DNA of 49,757 bases from JAVBKX01 sp031553835 (lineage in GTDB: Bacteria > Bacteroidota > Bacteroidia > Bacteroidales > Azobacteroidaceae). The first letter of the stretch is position 1. Each line of letters opens with the position of its first letter. The position numbers and the translations under genes were made by a program. This document shows positions 15,481-24,465 of this stretch, in pieces. Under the pieces are notes generated by a model. That model was given only the letters and a program-made list of their open reading frames with translations. It did no database searches and was not told the DNA's origin. The stretch is taken from NCBI GenBank assembly GCA_031553835.1, contig JAVBKX010000029.1, forward strand, positions 1 to 49,757, written 5' to 3'.

Positions 15481-17226
15481 ATGGACAATTACATCGTATC
15501 GGCAAGAAAATACCGTCCTTCCACTTTTCAATCGGTCGTCGGGCAAAAATCCCTGACTATGACCTTGAAAAATGCGATTCAAAATCATAAACTGGCACAT
15601 GCTTACCTGTTTTGCGGACCTCGTGGCGTGGGTAAAACTACTTGTGCCCGGATTTTTGCAAAAACCATCAACTGCCTTGCTCCCACTACTGAAGGAGAAG
15701 CGTGCAATGCCTGCGAATCGTGCCTGTCATTCAACGAAAACCGTTCGTACAATATCCATGAACTCGACGCCGCTTCCAACAATTCGGTCGATGATATTCG
15801 TTCTTTAATCGAACAGGTGCGCATCCCTCCTCAAATCGGGAAATACAAGGTATATATTATTGATGAGGTACACATGCTTTCTGCCGCCGCATTCAATGCT
15901 TTCCTAAAGACATTGGAAGAACCGCCTCATCATGCGATTTTCGTGTTGGCAACCACAGAGAAACACAAAGTGTTGCCCACCATCTTGTCTCGTTGTCAGA
16001 TTTATGATTTTAATAGAATAAGCATTAACGATACAGTCGATCACCTCCAGTATGTTGCTCAGCAAGAAGGGGTAACTGCTATCCCCGAAGCGCTTTTGAT
16101 CATTGCCCAAAAAGCGGACGGCGGAATGCGCGATGCTCTGTCTATTTTTGACCAGGTAGTTAGTTATACCGGTGGAAATATCACATATCAGGCAGTAATC
16201 GACAACCTGAATGTGTTGGATTATGAATATTATTTCAATCTGACCAAGTCGATACTCAGGGATAAGGTTGGCGAATGCATGCTGATTCTCAATGAAATTC
16301 TGAACAAAGGATTTGAAGGACAGCATATTGTAAGCGGATTAGCTTCTTTTTTCCGGGATTTATTGGTCTGCAAAGATCCGGAAACAATCATCCTGTTTGA
16401 AGTAGGCGATTCGGTGAAAGATCGTTATCAGGCCTGCGCCAAAGCTTGCGAAACACAATTCTTGTATAAAGCGATTGAGCTTGCCAATAAATGCGACCTC
16501 GAATATCGTATCAGTCGAAATAAGCGGCTACTAATTGAACTCCTGTTCATCCAGCTTTGCCAACTCAACTCCCCGGAAACCTCGGGTGAGGATAAAAAAA
16601 AAACTGAATTAAGGCCGATTACGCCTGATACCGGAAGTCCTGATACTGTTTCTTCGAACGAAAAAACAAATATTACGACCTCTCCTCATCATCAACCAGA
16701 ATATCAAAGCGCTCCTGTCCAAAAAACAGTAAAAACGCCTATTCCGACTCAGCAACGTCCAGGACCGCCCGGACTGCTTTCCGTATCCTTGAAAAATCCG
16801 AAAGGCCTTTCCGGAAAAGATCTGTCTGACGTCAAACAAGATGCTCACACAGAGCAAGTTATTTCAAATTTTAGCAACGAAGAATTGATCCGTCTGTGGG
16901 TTACTTATGCCGAGCAATTTCTCCAAACCACCCCTTTGCTGATGAATACCATGAAGAGTTCGTTACCCAGCCTGAAAGAGAATTTTTCGTTTGAAGTAAA
17001 AGTACACAACCACGATCAGATGCAACTCCTTTTGGAAAAAGCTACAGACATTTTGACTTTCCTGCGAAATCAACTCAAGAATTCAGAGATAAAAATGGAC
17101 GTGGGTATAACCGAAGCCGGTAGTACAAAAATTGTTCTTGATGATACCAAGAAATTAGAATTAATGATTGCAGAAAATAAAAATCTGATCGGACTGATCG
17201 AAGAATTCGACTTGCATATTTATTAA
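15481..17226 (+). CDS. dnaX: DNA polymerase III subunit gamma/tau
   Basis: A 581-residue clamp-loader ATPase. Walker A is GPRGVGKTT (near residue 45), a zinc-binding cysteine set follows (CLAPTTEGEACNACESC), then Walker B IIDEVHMLS and sensor-1/SRC motif LSRCQIYDF. Domains I-III end near residue 365. A low-complexity linker and a C-terminal tau region follow. As part of the clamp loader it loads the sliding clamp, and tau ties the polymerase to the helicase. An A10 run at codons 372-375, right after domain III, has stop codons within a few bases in both other frames, so a short gamma form could arise by slippage. Confidence 0.97.
   Translation: MDNYIVSARKYRPSTFQSVVGQKSLTMTLKNAIQNHKLAHAYLFCGPRGVGKTTCARIFAKTINCLAPTTEGEACNACESCLSFNENRSYNIHELDAASNNSVDDIRSLIEQVRIPPQIGKYKVYIIDEVHMLSAAAFNAFLKTLEEPPHHAIFVLATTEKHKVLPTILSRCQIYDFNRISINDTVDHLQYVAQQEGVTAIPEALLIIAQKADGGMRDALSIFDQVVSYTGGNITYQAVIDNLNVLDYEYYFNLTKSILRDKVGECMLILNEILNKGFEGQHIVSGLASFFRDLLVCKDPETIILFEVGDSVKDRYQACAKACETQFLYKAIELANKCDLEYRISRNKRLLIELLFIQLCQLNSPETSGEDKKKTELRPITPDTGSPDTVSSNEKTNITTSPHHQPEYQSAPVQKTVKTPIPTQQRPGPPGLLSVSLKNPKGLSGKDLSDVKQDAHTEQVISNFSNEELIRLWVTYAEQFLQTTPLLMNTMKSSLPSLKENFSFEVKVHNHDQMQLLLEKATDILTFLRNQLKNSEIKMDVGITEAGSTKIVLDDTKKLELMIAENKNLIGLIEEFDLHIY
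16594..16603 (+). promoter_or_regulatory. A10 slippery run in dnaX, candidate gamma-producing site
   Basis: Ten A follow the codon GAT (16591-16593). Adding one A gives GAT AAA AAA AAA AAC TGA, and losing one gives GAT AAA AAA AAA CTG AAT TAA, so both shifts end at once, giving products of about 375 residues. In Thermus thermophilus an A9 run at the same place in dnaX makes gamma by transcriptional slippage. Function here is inferred. Confidence 0.55.
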
Positions 17227-17257
17227 TGCCGATACAAAGCCAAATCGCTTTCCTTTT

Positions 17258-18445
17258 TTATAAAACGCCCCCTGTTTTAAGACATTTTCCAATTTTATCC
17301 AATGCGATATCGACCTGTTCTATGGTATGGGTAGCCATCAGGGAAAAACGAATCAATGTATCCGTTGGCGCTACTGCCGGCGAAACAACGGGATTTACAA
17401 AAATACCCTGATTAAACAATTCGGTAGTCACATAGAATGTTTTATCATTGTCGCGAATAAAAATCGGAATAATCGGAGTAGAAGTATGGCCGATTTCACA
17501 ACCCAGATTCCGGAAGCCTTCCACGGCTTAATTGGTTACCACCCAAAGGTTTTCGATACGTTCCGGCTCATTGACCATAATATCAAAAGCGGCGCTGGCG
17601 GCGGCCGTAGCAGCCGGCGTGTTACTGGCGCTGAAAATATATGAACGGGAATTGTGGCGCAAATAATTGATCGTATCTTTATCCGCAGCAATAAAACCAC
17701 CGATTGAAGCCAACGATTTACTGAATGTCCCCATTATCAAATCCACATGATCAATGACTCCAAAATGATCGCAGGTTCCTCGTCCCAAGTGACCTAACAC
17801 TCCCAATCCGTGAGCTTCATCGACCATAACGTTAGCATTGTATTTTTGGGCTAGTCTCACGATTTCGGGGAGATTGGCAATATCGCCTTCCATGCTGAAT
17901 ACCCCGTCCACCACAATCAATTTGACTTTGTCGGAATCACATTTTTTCAATTGGGTTTCCAACGATTCCATATCATTGTGTTTGAATTTTACTTTTTGGG
18001 AATAGGAAAGGCGGTGGCCCTCAATAATTGAAGCATGATCCAATTCGTCCCAAAGAATATAATCTTCACGGCCGGTGAGACAAGAAACTACACCCAAATT
18101 CACCTGAAAACCAGTCGAATAGGTCAGTGCATCATCTTTGCCCATAAACTTCGCCAGCTTTTGTTCCAATTCCACATGTATATCTAAGGTCCCGTTCAAA
18201 AAGCGGCTTCCGGCCATACCAGTACCGTATTTCTTCACGGCATTGATGGCTGCTTCTTTCACTTTAGGATGGTTGGTAAGCCCAAGATAGGCATTTGAAC
18301 CAAACATCAATACTCTTTTACCATTGATTATTACTTCTGTGTCTTGGTCGCTTTGGATTTCCCTGAAGTAAGGATAAATACCGGCAGCTTTTGCACGCTG
18401 GGGAGCATCATATTTGCTCAATTTTTCAACCAGGAGGTTCTTCAT
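17258..18445 (-). pseudogene. spt: Serine palmitoyltransferase-type gene with in-frame TAA
   Basis: A PLP-dependent alpha-oxoamine synthase, the Bacteroidetes serine palmitoyltransferase that starts sphingolipid synthesis (serine + acyl-CoA to 3-ketosphinganine). The first 305 residues contain the PLP motifs VMVDEAHGLG and the lysine in GTFSKSLASIGG. A TAA at 17530-17528 then stops the frame. The same frame resumes at once (AVEGFRNLGCEIGHTSTPIIP, then LIRFSLMATHT) and ends at 17258, giving about 395 residues in total, the normal family length. The stop stands where relatives usually have a tyrosine, one base away (TAT/TAC). The product as read lacks the last ~89 residues, including the substrate-binding Arg region, so it is probably inactive unless this is a sequence error. 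An AONS/KBL-family relative is possible but less likely. Confidence 0.8.
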
Positions 18446-18643
18446 ACCCGAAAAATCTTTAATATCAAATTGTTTTTAATATTACTGCTTTTCTTTACAA
18501 ATGTCAGAAAAACACCCCTCAAAAAAAAGCAGGCTGCAAAGGTAATTAAAGTTTTTGAAATAAAATCTAATTTAAATAAAAACTAAAGAAATAAAATTAA
18601 CAATCGCGATTTTGTTATCTATTGTAGTTGGGGAACGATTTGA

Positions 18644-18701
18644 ATGAATTTTGCGTTAGCCTCTCCCCCTTAGGAGGGGGAGAGGCTAACGCAAAATTCA
18701 T
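18644..18701. repeat. 58-bp perfect palindrome (27-bp arms, TAGG loop)
   Basis: The arm starts ATGAATTTTGCGTTAGCCTC, runs into a C-rich stretch, and is repeated exactly in reverse complement after the 4-base loop TAGG. It lies in the 394-bp gap between the divergent spt and TonB genes (18446-18839), which otherwise shows only AT-rich sequence. It could be a small mobile palindromic element (REP/MITE-like) or a strong terminator; neither transcript runs into it, which favours a mobile repeat. Confidence 0.85.
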
Positions 18702-18839
18702 CGCTTAGCCCCAAATTTGCAACAGAGTCCTTTTGTTTAATAAAAGTTAAAAGATAAGGGCTGTCATTAAACTTTCGTCTCCTTTCATTGTCTTTTTAAC
18801 TCAAATGGTCGGTATTCCGGCCTTTTAAGTACAAACATC

Positions 18840-21764
18840 ATGATTAAACGTATCGGTGGGGTATTATTCGCTACCCTATTTTCTCTTTCGGTATATGCTC
18901 AAAATACCAATTCAATTACAGGCATTTTGGTTGACAAAAAAGATGACGCACCCATCGAATTGGCTACCATCCGGTTGCTCAAAGCCAATGACAGTACATT
19001 TGTAAAAGGAACCAGCAGCAATGCCAAAGGTGCATTTTCCATCACGGGTATAGCGCCGGGGAGATACCTGATCAATGTCATGTTTATCGGCTACCAGGAT
19101 CTTTTTCAACCGGTAAATGTCAGTTCCTCTCAAAAAACAATGCAAGTAGGAAGACTTTTGCTCTCGCAATCAGACATTGAATTACAGGAAGCGGTGGTGG
19201 TAGGGAAAGCCGCCGAAATGGTAGTCAAAGACGATACGATCGAATACAACGCCGAATCCTATAAAACTCCGGCCAATTCTGTACTGGAAGATTTATTGAA
19301 ACGGCTTCCGGGCGCTGAAGTGGATAAAGATGGAAAAATTACCATCAACGGAAAAGAAATTAAAAAGGTGCTGGTAGAAGGAAAAGAATTTTTCTCGGAT
19401 GACCCCAAAGTCGCTTCCAAAAACCTTCCGGTGGAAATGGTAAAAAAACTACAGGTGGTGGACAGAAAATCCGATATGGCGCGGATGACCGGATTTGATG
19501 ACGGAGAGGAAGAAACGGTGATCAACCTGACGGTTAAAGAAGGAATGAAACAAGGGCTTATAATCAATGCCATGGCTGGAGCCGGACATGATGTCCCGGA
19601 AGGCGGAGACATGCGATATGAAGCAGGCGCCGTCATCAATCAAATGAAAAATAGCGACCGATATACTTTAATGATGGGGGCCAATAATACCAACAACATG
19701 GGGGCTGCCGACCTGGGAGCGCAACGATTCGGAGGGATGCGCGGAATGCGCCGGGGCAGCGGAGGTATCAACGAGTCTGCCAATCTTGCTTTTGGTGTAA
19801 ACAAAGAATTTTCGCCCAAGTTTTCTCTCAACGGAGATGCCTCTTACAATTCTTCCGACCGCAATTCGGCAAGCAGGGTAGAAACAGAAACTTTTATGGA
19901 CGACAATCTCAATTGGATCGAAAGGCAAATTACCAGGAATGAAGATATTTCCGATAATTTTGGCCTCAATATGCGAATGGAATGGAAGCCCGATACTTTC
20001 ACCACTATCCTTTTCCGCCCGAATATCAGCTACAACAACAGCGAAAGTTATGAAAATCAACTGTTTGAAGGCTTTGAAAGCATGGATAACATACAAGGAG
20101 ACACGCTTTATACCGGCTACGCCAATTCAAAAAATCAGGGTGAAGGCTTTAATGTGGGCGGAACTATGGAATACGCGCGTAAACTGGCTAAGCCCGGACG
20201 AGTATTCAGCATTAGCCTTACAGGATCTTACAACGAAAGCTATTCGCAAGGAAATTCTTATTGGATAAAGAACATTTATGAGAATAATGCATTTAACCGT
20301 GACTCTATCCTTAATCAACGTTCCGAAAATGACAATCAAACGGCGACATACAGGGTTTTCTCTTCGTATGTGGAACCCATCGGACACAATAATTTCCTGC
20401 AATTCTCTTACCGGTACAGCCGTTACAATACTGAAAGTATCAACAGTACTTATGACCTGAAACATGATGCTGCATTGCCGCAAGATACCGCCGTTTTAAA
20501 TGGGAATCAAAGCCGAAGTACATCCCGGAATGCCACCGAGCAACGTTTCAGCCTGAAATTCAAATCCGTCAGGGAAAAATACAACTACACGGCAGGCGTC
20601 AATATTGATCCTTCTTATTCGCTCAACGAGACATTGCAGCCTTCCCGCGAAGATCTTTCTTCGTTGATATTACCCGCTCCGTATGATAAACGACTGCCTA
20701 ATATCATGGGAGATTCTATTATTCCGGGAGGACGGGTAGAGCAAAGGGTAACTAATCTTTCGCCCGAATTGAATTTCAATTATTTGTTTGCCAAACGCAC
20801 CAATTTGCGCATCGATTATTCGGGCAATATGAATCAGCCTACTGCCAGGCAGTTAGCCAATTATAAAGATTATTCAAATCCTATGAATGTCGTTGAAGGA
20901 AATCCGGATCTGAAACCCAGTTATTCCAATCGAATTTCGGCGCGGTTCCAAAAATTCGTACCGGAATCCCAATTCTTTTACAATGTAGATGTGCAAGGTA
21001 ATTTTTCTTTCAACGATATTGTCAACGTTACGACAATTAACTCCAAAGATCAGACTAAATATACCACTTATGCGAATGTAAACGGCAACTGGAATACGCG
21101 GTTGAGAGGGATGTTTAATACGCCTTTGAAAAACAAAAAATTTACAATCGGCAATTTTTCCATGATCTATTACAACAATGCAAATGGCTACACCAACGGA
21201 GCGCCAAATACCACAAAGAATTTTTCTGTGACCGACCGCGCCAATGCCAATTATCGTTCCGAATTGTTTGACTTAGGTATCAATGCTTCGATCTCTTATC
21301 AAAATGTTACCAATGAATTGCAACCGCAAAATAACCGCCAGACCTATGATTGGGGAGTCGGAGGTTCTACAGCCTGGTATCTGCCCTACGATATTACTTT
21401 AGATTCCGACATCGAATGGTCTGCCCGGAGCGGCTATTCCAACGACTTCAATACGAGCCAGACAATATGGAATGCTTCGGTTGCCAAACAATTATTCAAT
21501 AAAAAATACGGTATCGGAACACTTAAATTGAAGATTTACGATATATTGCAAGAACGAAACGATTTGCGCTACACAGTCGGAAACGGTTATACTCAAAACC
21601 GGGAATCTACGACTCTGCCCAGTTTCTTCATGTGCAGTTTTATTTACAGGATCAACCTCTTCCCTTCGGGAAGTTCTGCGGCTCAGGATGATTTCAGGCC
21701 ACAACCGCCGGGCGGCTGGAGAGGTGGAGGAGGAAGAGGTCCCGATGGCCCTCCCCCATTTTAA
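18840..21764 (+). CDS. TonB-dependent-receptor-like outer-membrane beta-barrel protein
   Basis: A 974-residue outer-membrane protein. A signal peptide covers 1-20 (ending VYAQ). A carboxypeptidase-like regulatory domain lies at about 24-105, a partial plug at about 115-225 (VVVKDDTIEYNAESYKTP...VLVEGKEFFSDD) and a large beta-barrel (outer-membrane beta-barrel family) to about 945. The C-terminus is a short Gly/Arg/Pro-rich tail (GGWRGGGGRG). No SusD partner follows, so it is not a classical Sus pair. The substrate is unknown. The ATG at 18840 gives a proper signal peptide. Confidence 0.9.
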   Translation: MIKRIGGVLFATLFSLSVYAQNTNSITGILVDKKDDAPIELATIRLLKANDSTFVKGTSSNAKGAFSITGIAPGRYLINVMFIGYQDLFQPVNVSSSQKTMQVGRLLLSQSDIELQEAVVVGKAAEMVVKDDTIEYNAESYKTPANSVLEDLLKRLPGAEVDKDGKITINGKEIKKVLVEGKEFFSDDPKVASKNLPVEMVKKLQVVDRKSDMARMTGFDDGEEETVINLTVKEGMKQGLIINAMAGAGHDVPEGGDMRYEAGAVINQMKNSDRYTLMMGANNTNNMGAADLGAQRFGGMRGMRRGSGGINESANLAFGVNKEFSPKFSLNGDASYNSSDRNSASRVETETFMDDNLNWIERQITRNEDISDNFGLNMRMEWKPDTFTTILFRPNISYNNSESYENQLFEGFESMDNIQGDTLYTGYANSKNQGEGFNVGGTMEYARKLAKPGRVFSISLTGSYNESYSQGNSYWIKNIYENNAFNRDSILNQRSENDNQTATYRVFSSYVEPIGHNNFLQFSYRYSRYNTESINSTYDLKHDAALPQDTAVLNGNQSRSTSRNATEQRFSLKFKSVREKYNYTAGVNIDPSYSLNETLQPSREDLSSLILPAPYDKRLPNIMGDSIIPGGRVEQRVTNLSPELNFNYLFAKRTNLRIDYSGNMNQPTARQLANYKDYSNPMNVVEGNPDLKPSYSNRISARFQKFVPESQFFYNVDVQGNFSFNDIVNVTTINSKDQTKYTTYANVNGNWNTRLRGMFNTPLKNKKFTIGNFSMIYYNNANGYTNGAPNTTKNFSVTDRANANYRSELFDLGINASISYQNVTNELQPQNNRQTYDWGVGGSTAWYLPYDITLDSDIEWSARSGYSNDFNTSQTIWNASVAKQLFNKKYGIGTLKLKIYDILQERNDLRYTVGNGYTQNRESTTLPSFFMCSFIYRINLFPSGSSAAQDDFRPQPPGGWRGGGGRGPDGPPPF

Positions 21765-21825
21765 TTTGAGGTACAGGGTGAAGGATACTGGGTACAAGGT
21801 TTACAAAATCGCGTGTTCAGTATAA

Positions 21826-23421
21826 TTATCCTGCATAACTGTGTTTTCCGCCTAAAACATAATTTACTCCGAAATAGGTCATCAATACCGCGGTAAAAAT
21901 AACGATTACAAACAGATGATAAAAAACCGGGCGTTGAAACCAGCGGAGGGTCTTTCCATGCAATGTAAAACTCATTAATAAAAAGGTAATGAGCGCCCAC
22001 ACTTCTTTGGGATCCCAGCCCCAATAGCGTCCCCAGGATACATTCGCCCAAATGGCTCCGACAAAAATGCCCGCACCCATAAAAAATGTGGCCGGATACA
22101 TAAATAGTTCGCTCATTTCTTTCATCTTGACAATCGACGCATTAAGCTGCGGATTTTTGCGGGAAAATAGCAATAAAATAAAGGATGTAATGCTGTTGAG
22201 CACCATAAAACCGCAAAAGCCGTAAGCAATCATGATCAACGAAACATGAATGCTCAGTAATGGTGATTGCAACACAGGAACTAAGGGTGTAATCTGTGGA
22301 TTCATCGCCCCGATATGCGCAACCAACAGAGCAAAACCCGATAGTAAAAACGAAAAAATGGCAAGTAAAAAAGTGTATTTTCGGGTTAACACGCCGACTA
22401 ACAACGAACACCAGGCTATAAACAACATCGTCTCATACCCGTTGCTCATGGGTAATCGTCCGCTGATGTAGCCGCGAAGACTCATCCCGAATGTCATACA
22501 AAGAAATGAAATGACCAGCGCCATATAAAAAACAGGTTTGACGCGGGCTATGGAAATATTTTTTATGGAATAATACACAAAAAAGAAAATGCCTAAACAC
22601 CCCAATGTCAAATTGATTTTAAAAAGCCAATCAAACAGACTCAGGCGGTTATTTAATAATTCTGCTTGCAACCTGGTATGGGACGGCAATATTCCGCCCG
22701 CATTTTTCTGCTGAAATGCACTTAATTTCTGAATCAATTGCGTTGCAACTTCCGGTTGATTCTGACGGATGCATTCATCATACAAAACAAAGAAATTACG
22801 AATAAACAATGCGGTCATTTTATCCGTCTCTTCCGGCAACGAAGAATCGGCGGAAGCATACCATTTGACGATGCCGTTTTCTGTTTGCACGGGAAACAAT
22901 TCCAACAAATTGCCTTCTTTGAGCATCATGATCAATTGCACCTTTTCGTCTAACTTGACGGCTTCCTTAGTGAATGCCGTTTGCTTGTCCGAACGGTACA
23001 TTTCCCGCCAATACGGTTCTAATTTATAACGTTGGTCGCTATTGAAAAAATCTGCAAAACAAATCTTTTTTGATCCATGAAATAATGCCTGTAAATCCGG
23101 ATGTTTGACTTCAAAAAGCGGAATTTGTTCCCATTTTTCAGGAAAAAGCATCCAACCCAACATCACTTGTTCGGCATTGGCGTCCTTATATTTTTTCTTA
23201 CCGGTAAGCTTTGTCGTAAAATCAATGGCTAAGGTTTGAAAAGGGCAAATCCGCCCCTGGTAATGTACCCACAACGAGGAAAATTGATCGGTCTGTTCGC
23301 GGCTCAAAGTCACCCCATCGGCTGATAACACTGCATGGTTTGTTGCTTTTACAGAAAAAAAAGTAAACAGGAATAATAATAAAATAAATGAACGAACAAA
23401 TAAATGATTAGTCATATTCAA
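21826..23421 (-). CDS. ccsA: Cytochrome c biogenesis protein CcsA
   Basis: A 531-residue membrane protein. After an N-terminal hydrophobic segment come about 230 extracytoplasmic residues. The C-terminal half is a heme-handling membrane domain with the WWD motif WGRYWGWDPKEVWA and several conserved His. CcsA with ResB/CcsB carries heme across the membrane and attaches it to apocytochromes c. The partner ResB lies about 7 kb away (30492-31190), separated by unrelated genes, although the two are normally adjacent. Confidence 0.92.
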   Translation of the reverse strand: MNMTNHLFVRSFILLLFLFTFFSVKATNHAVLSADGVTLSREQTDQFSSLWVHYQGRICPFQTLAIDFTTKLTGKKKYKDANAEQVMLGWMLFPEKWEQIPLFEVKHPDLQALFHGSKKICFADFFNSDQRYKLEPYWREMYRSDKQTAFTKEAVKLDEKVQLIMMLKEGNLLELFPVQTENGIVKWYASADSSLPEETDKMTALFIRNFFVLYDECIRQNQPEVATQLIQKLSAFQQKNAGGILPSHTRLQAELLNNRLSLFDWLFKINLTLGCLGIFFFVYYSIKNISIARVKPVFYMALVISFLCMTFGMSLRGYISGRLPMSNGYETMLFIAWCSLLVGVLTRKYTFLLAIFSFLLSGFALLVAHIGAMNPQITPLVPVLQSPLLSIHVSLIMIAYGFCGFMVLNSITSFILLLFSRKNPQLNASIVKMKEMSELFMYPATFFMGAGIFVGAIWANVSWGRYWGWDPKEVWALITFLLMSFTLHGKTLRWFQRPVFYHLFVIVIFTAVLMTYFGVNYVLGGKHSYAG

Positions 23422-23471
23422 TTTTTCGAAAAAACAAAGTTAGTGATTTCTGCAAAAAGTTCTTCTTTCTG

Positions 23472-24035
23472 TTATTCTATAATCTTGCCACTATCGTTTA
23501 GATACTTCATAAAAGTCTCCCATTCTGTTTTTCTCTTCTGGGCATTTTCTTTTCGTATTGTTTGTAGTTCATCTTCATTCGGCCAGGAATCCTGAATTTT
23601 AGGATATCCATCTTCCAAATAAAATTTGAAATCTTGCACGACAAAGACCAGATCATTATGTAACCGACTGGAAATCACTGGTACTATTGAAATGGAATCA
23701 AGCAATGGCTTATCATTGAAATACAATGTCAAAGTAGAAAAAAGTCCCAAAAATTGGGTGGAGAGTTTGTTAATCATCGCATCAGTAAATACAATTTCCC
23801 TTGTTTTAACATTAAAAGATACAAGGTCATCTCCTGAGAAGATTAAGTTCAAAGAAGAATCAGGATTTGCGTTGTCATTGTCCATAATATCACCTCGCAG
23901 TTCAGCTCTTGTACCTATTGCGTATAACGATTCATTCTCTTTTTCTTTTTTTTCCAGTTGGTCGGAATCATTGTTGCAGGAAAATGAGAGAAATATAAAT
24001 CCTGCTATTAGTGTGCAAAATACTGTTGTTTTCAT
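23472..24035 (-). CDS. Small predicted lipoprotein of unknown function
   Basis: 187 residues with a type II signal: MKTTVFCTLIAGFIFLSFSC, lipid-modified at Cys20. The mature part begins with a charged KKEKEN stretch and has no recognised domain. Likely anchored on the periplasmic or outer side. It belongs to the inserted block between ccsA and resB. The following gap to 24466 (430 bp) holds only the terminator at 24410-24445. Confidence 0.65.
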   Translation of the reverse strand: MKTTVFCTLIAGFIFLSFSCNNDSDQLEKKEKENESLYAIGTRAELRGDIMDNDNANPDSSLNLIFSGDDLVSFNVKTREIVFTDAMINKLSTQFLGLFSTLTLYFNDKPLLDSISIVPVISSRLHNDLVFVVQDFKFYLEDGYPKIQDSWPNEDELQTIRKENAQKRKTEWETFMKYLNDSGKIIE

Positions 24036-24409
24036 ACGTTTTTCTTTTTTAATTTGTAAATTTAATATTCATGTTGATCTTGCGGGTGAATTTAATGATA
24101 TTTATTCTGATATTTCCGTTTTTTTTGTTAATAAGACTCAATATTTTGCATTTTTATGTTAACCCAACTTCAACCCTCACAAGCCAATATTCTTGGCTGC
24201 ACATAGTTCCATCGCTACTCATGGCGGAGACTGTGTCCTACAGATTTTTATTTCTCTAAATGGTGTTTTCTGATAGTTCAGTTTGGTATAATGTTTTCAC
24301 CGGATCATCATTCATCCTGCAACAAGCACCACCAAAGGATAAGAAAACAAGCGATATTTTTTTCATGTCACAAAAGTATGAAAAATATTTTTGCCGCACT
24401 ACCTAAAAA

Positions 24410-24445
24410 ATCAGGCTTGTCCACGTTATACCGGACAAGCCTGAT
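24410..24445 (-). terminator. Intrinsic terminator of the repeat-protein gene
   Basis: ATCAGGCTTGTCC and GGACAAGCCTGAT form a 13-bp perfect stem. On the minus strand the stem is followed by TTTTTT. It lies 20 bp past the stop of the gene at 24466. Confidence 0.9.
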
Positions 24446-24465
24446 CAAAAAAATGTATGTAGTAT

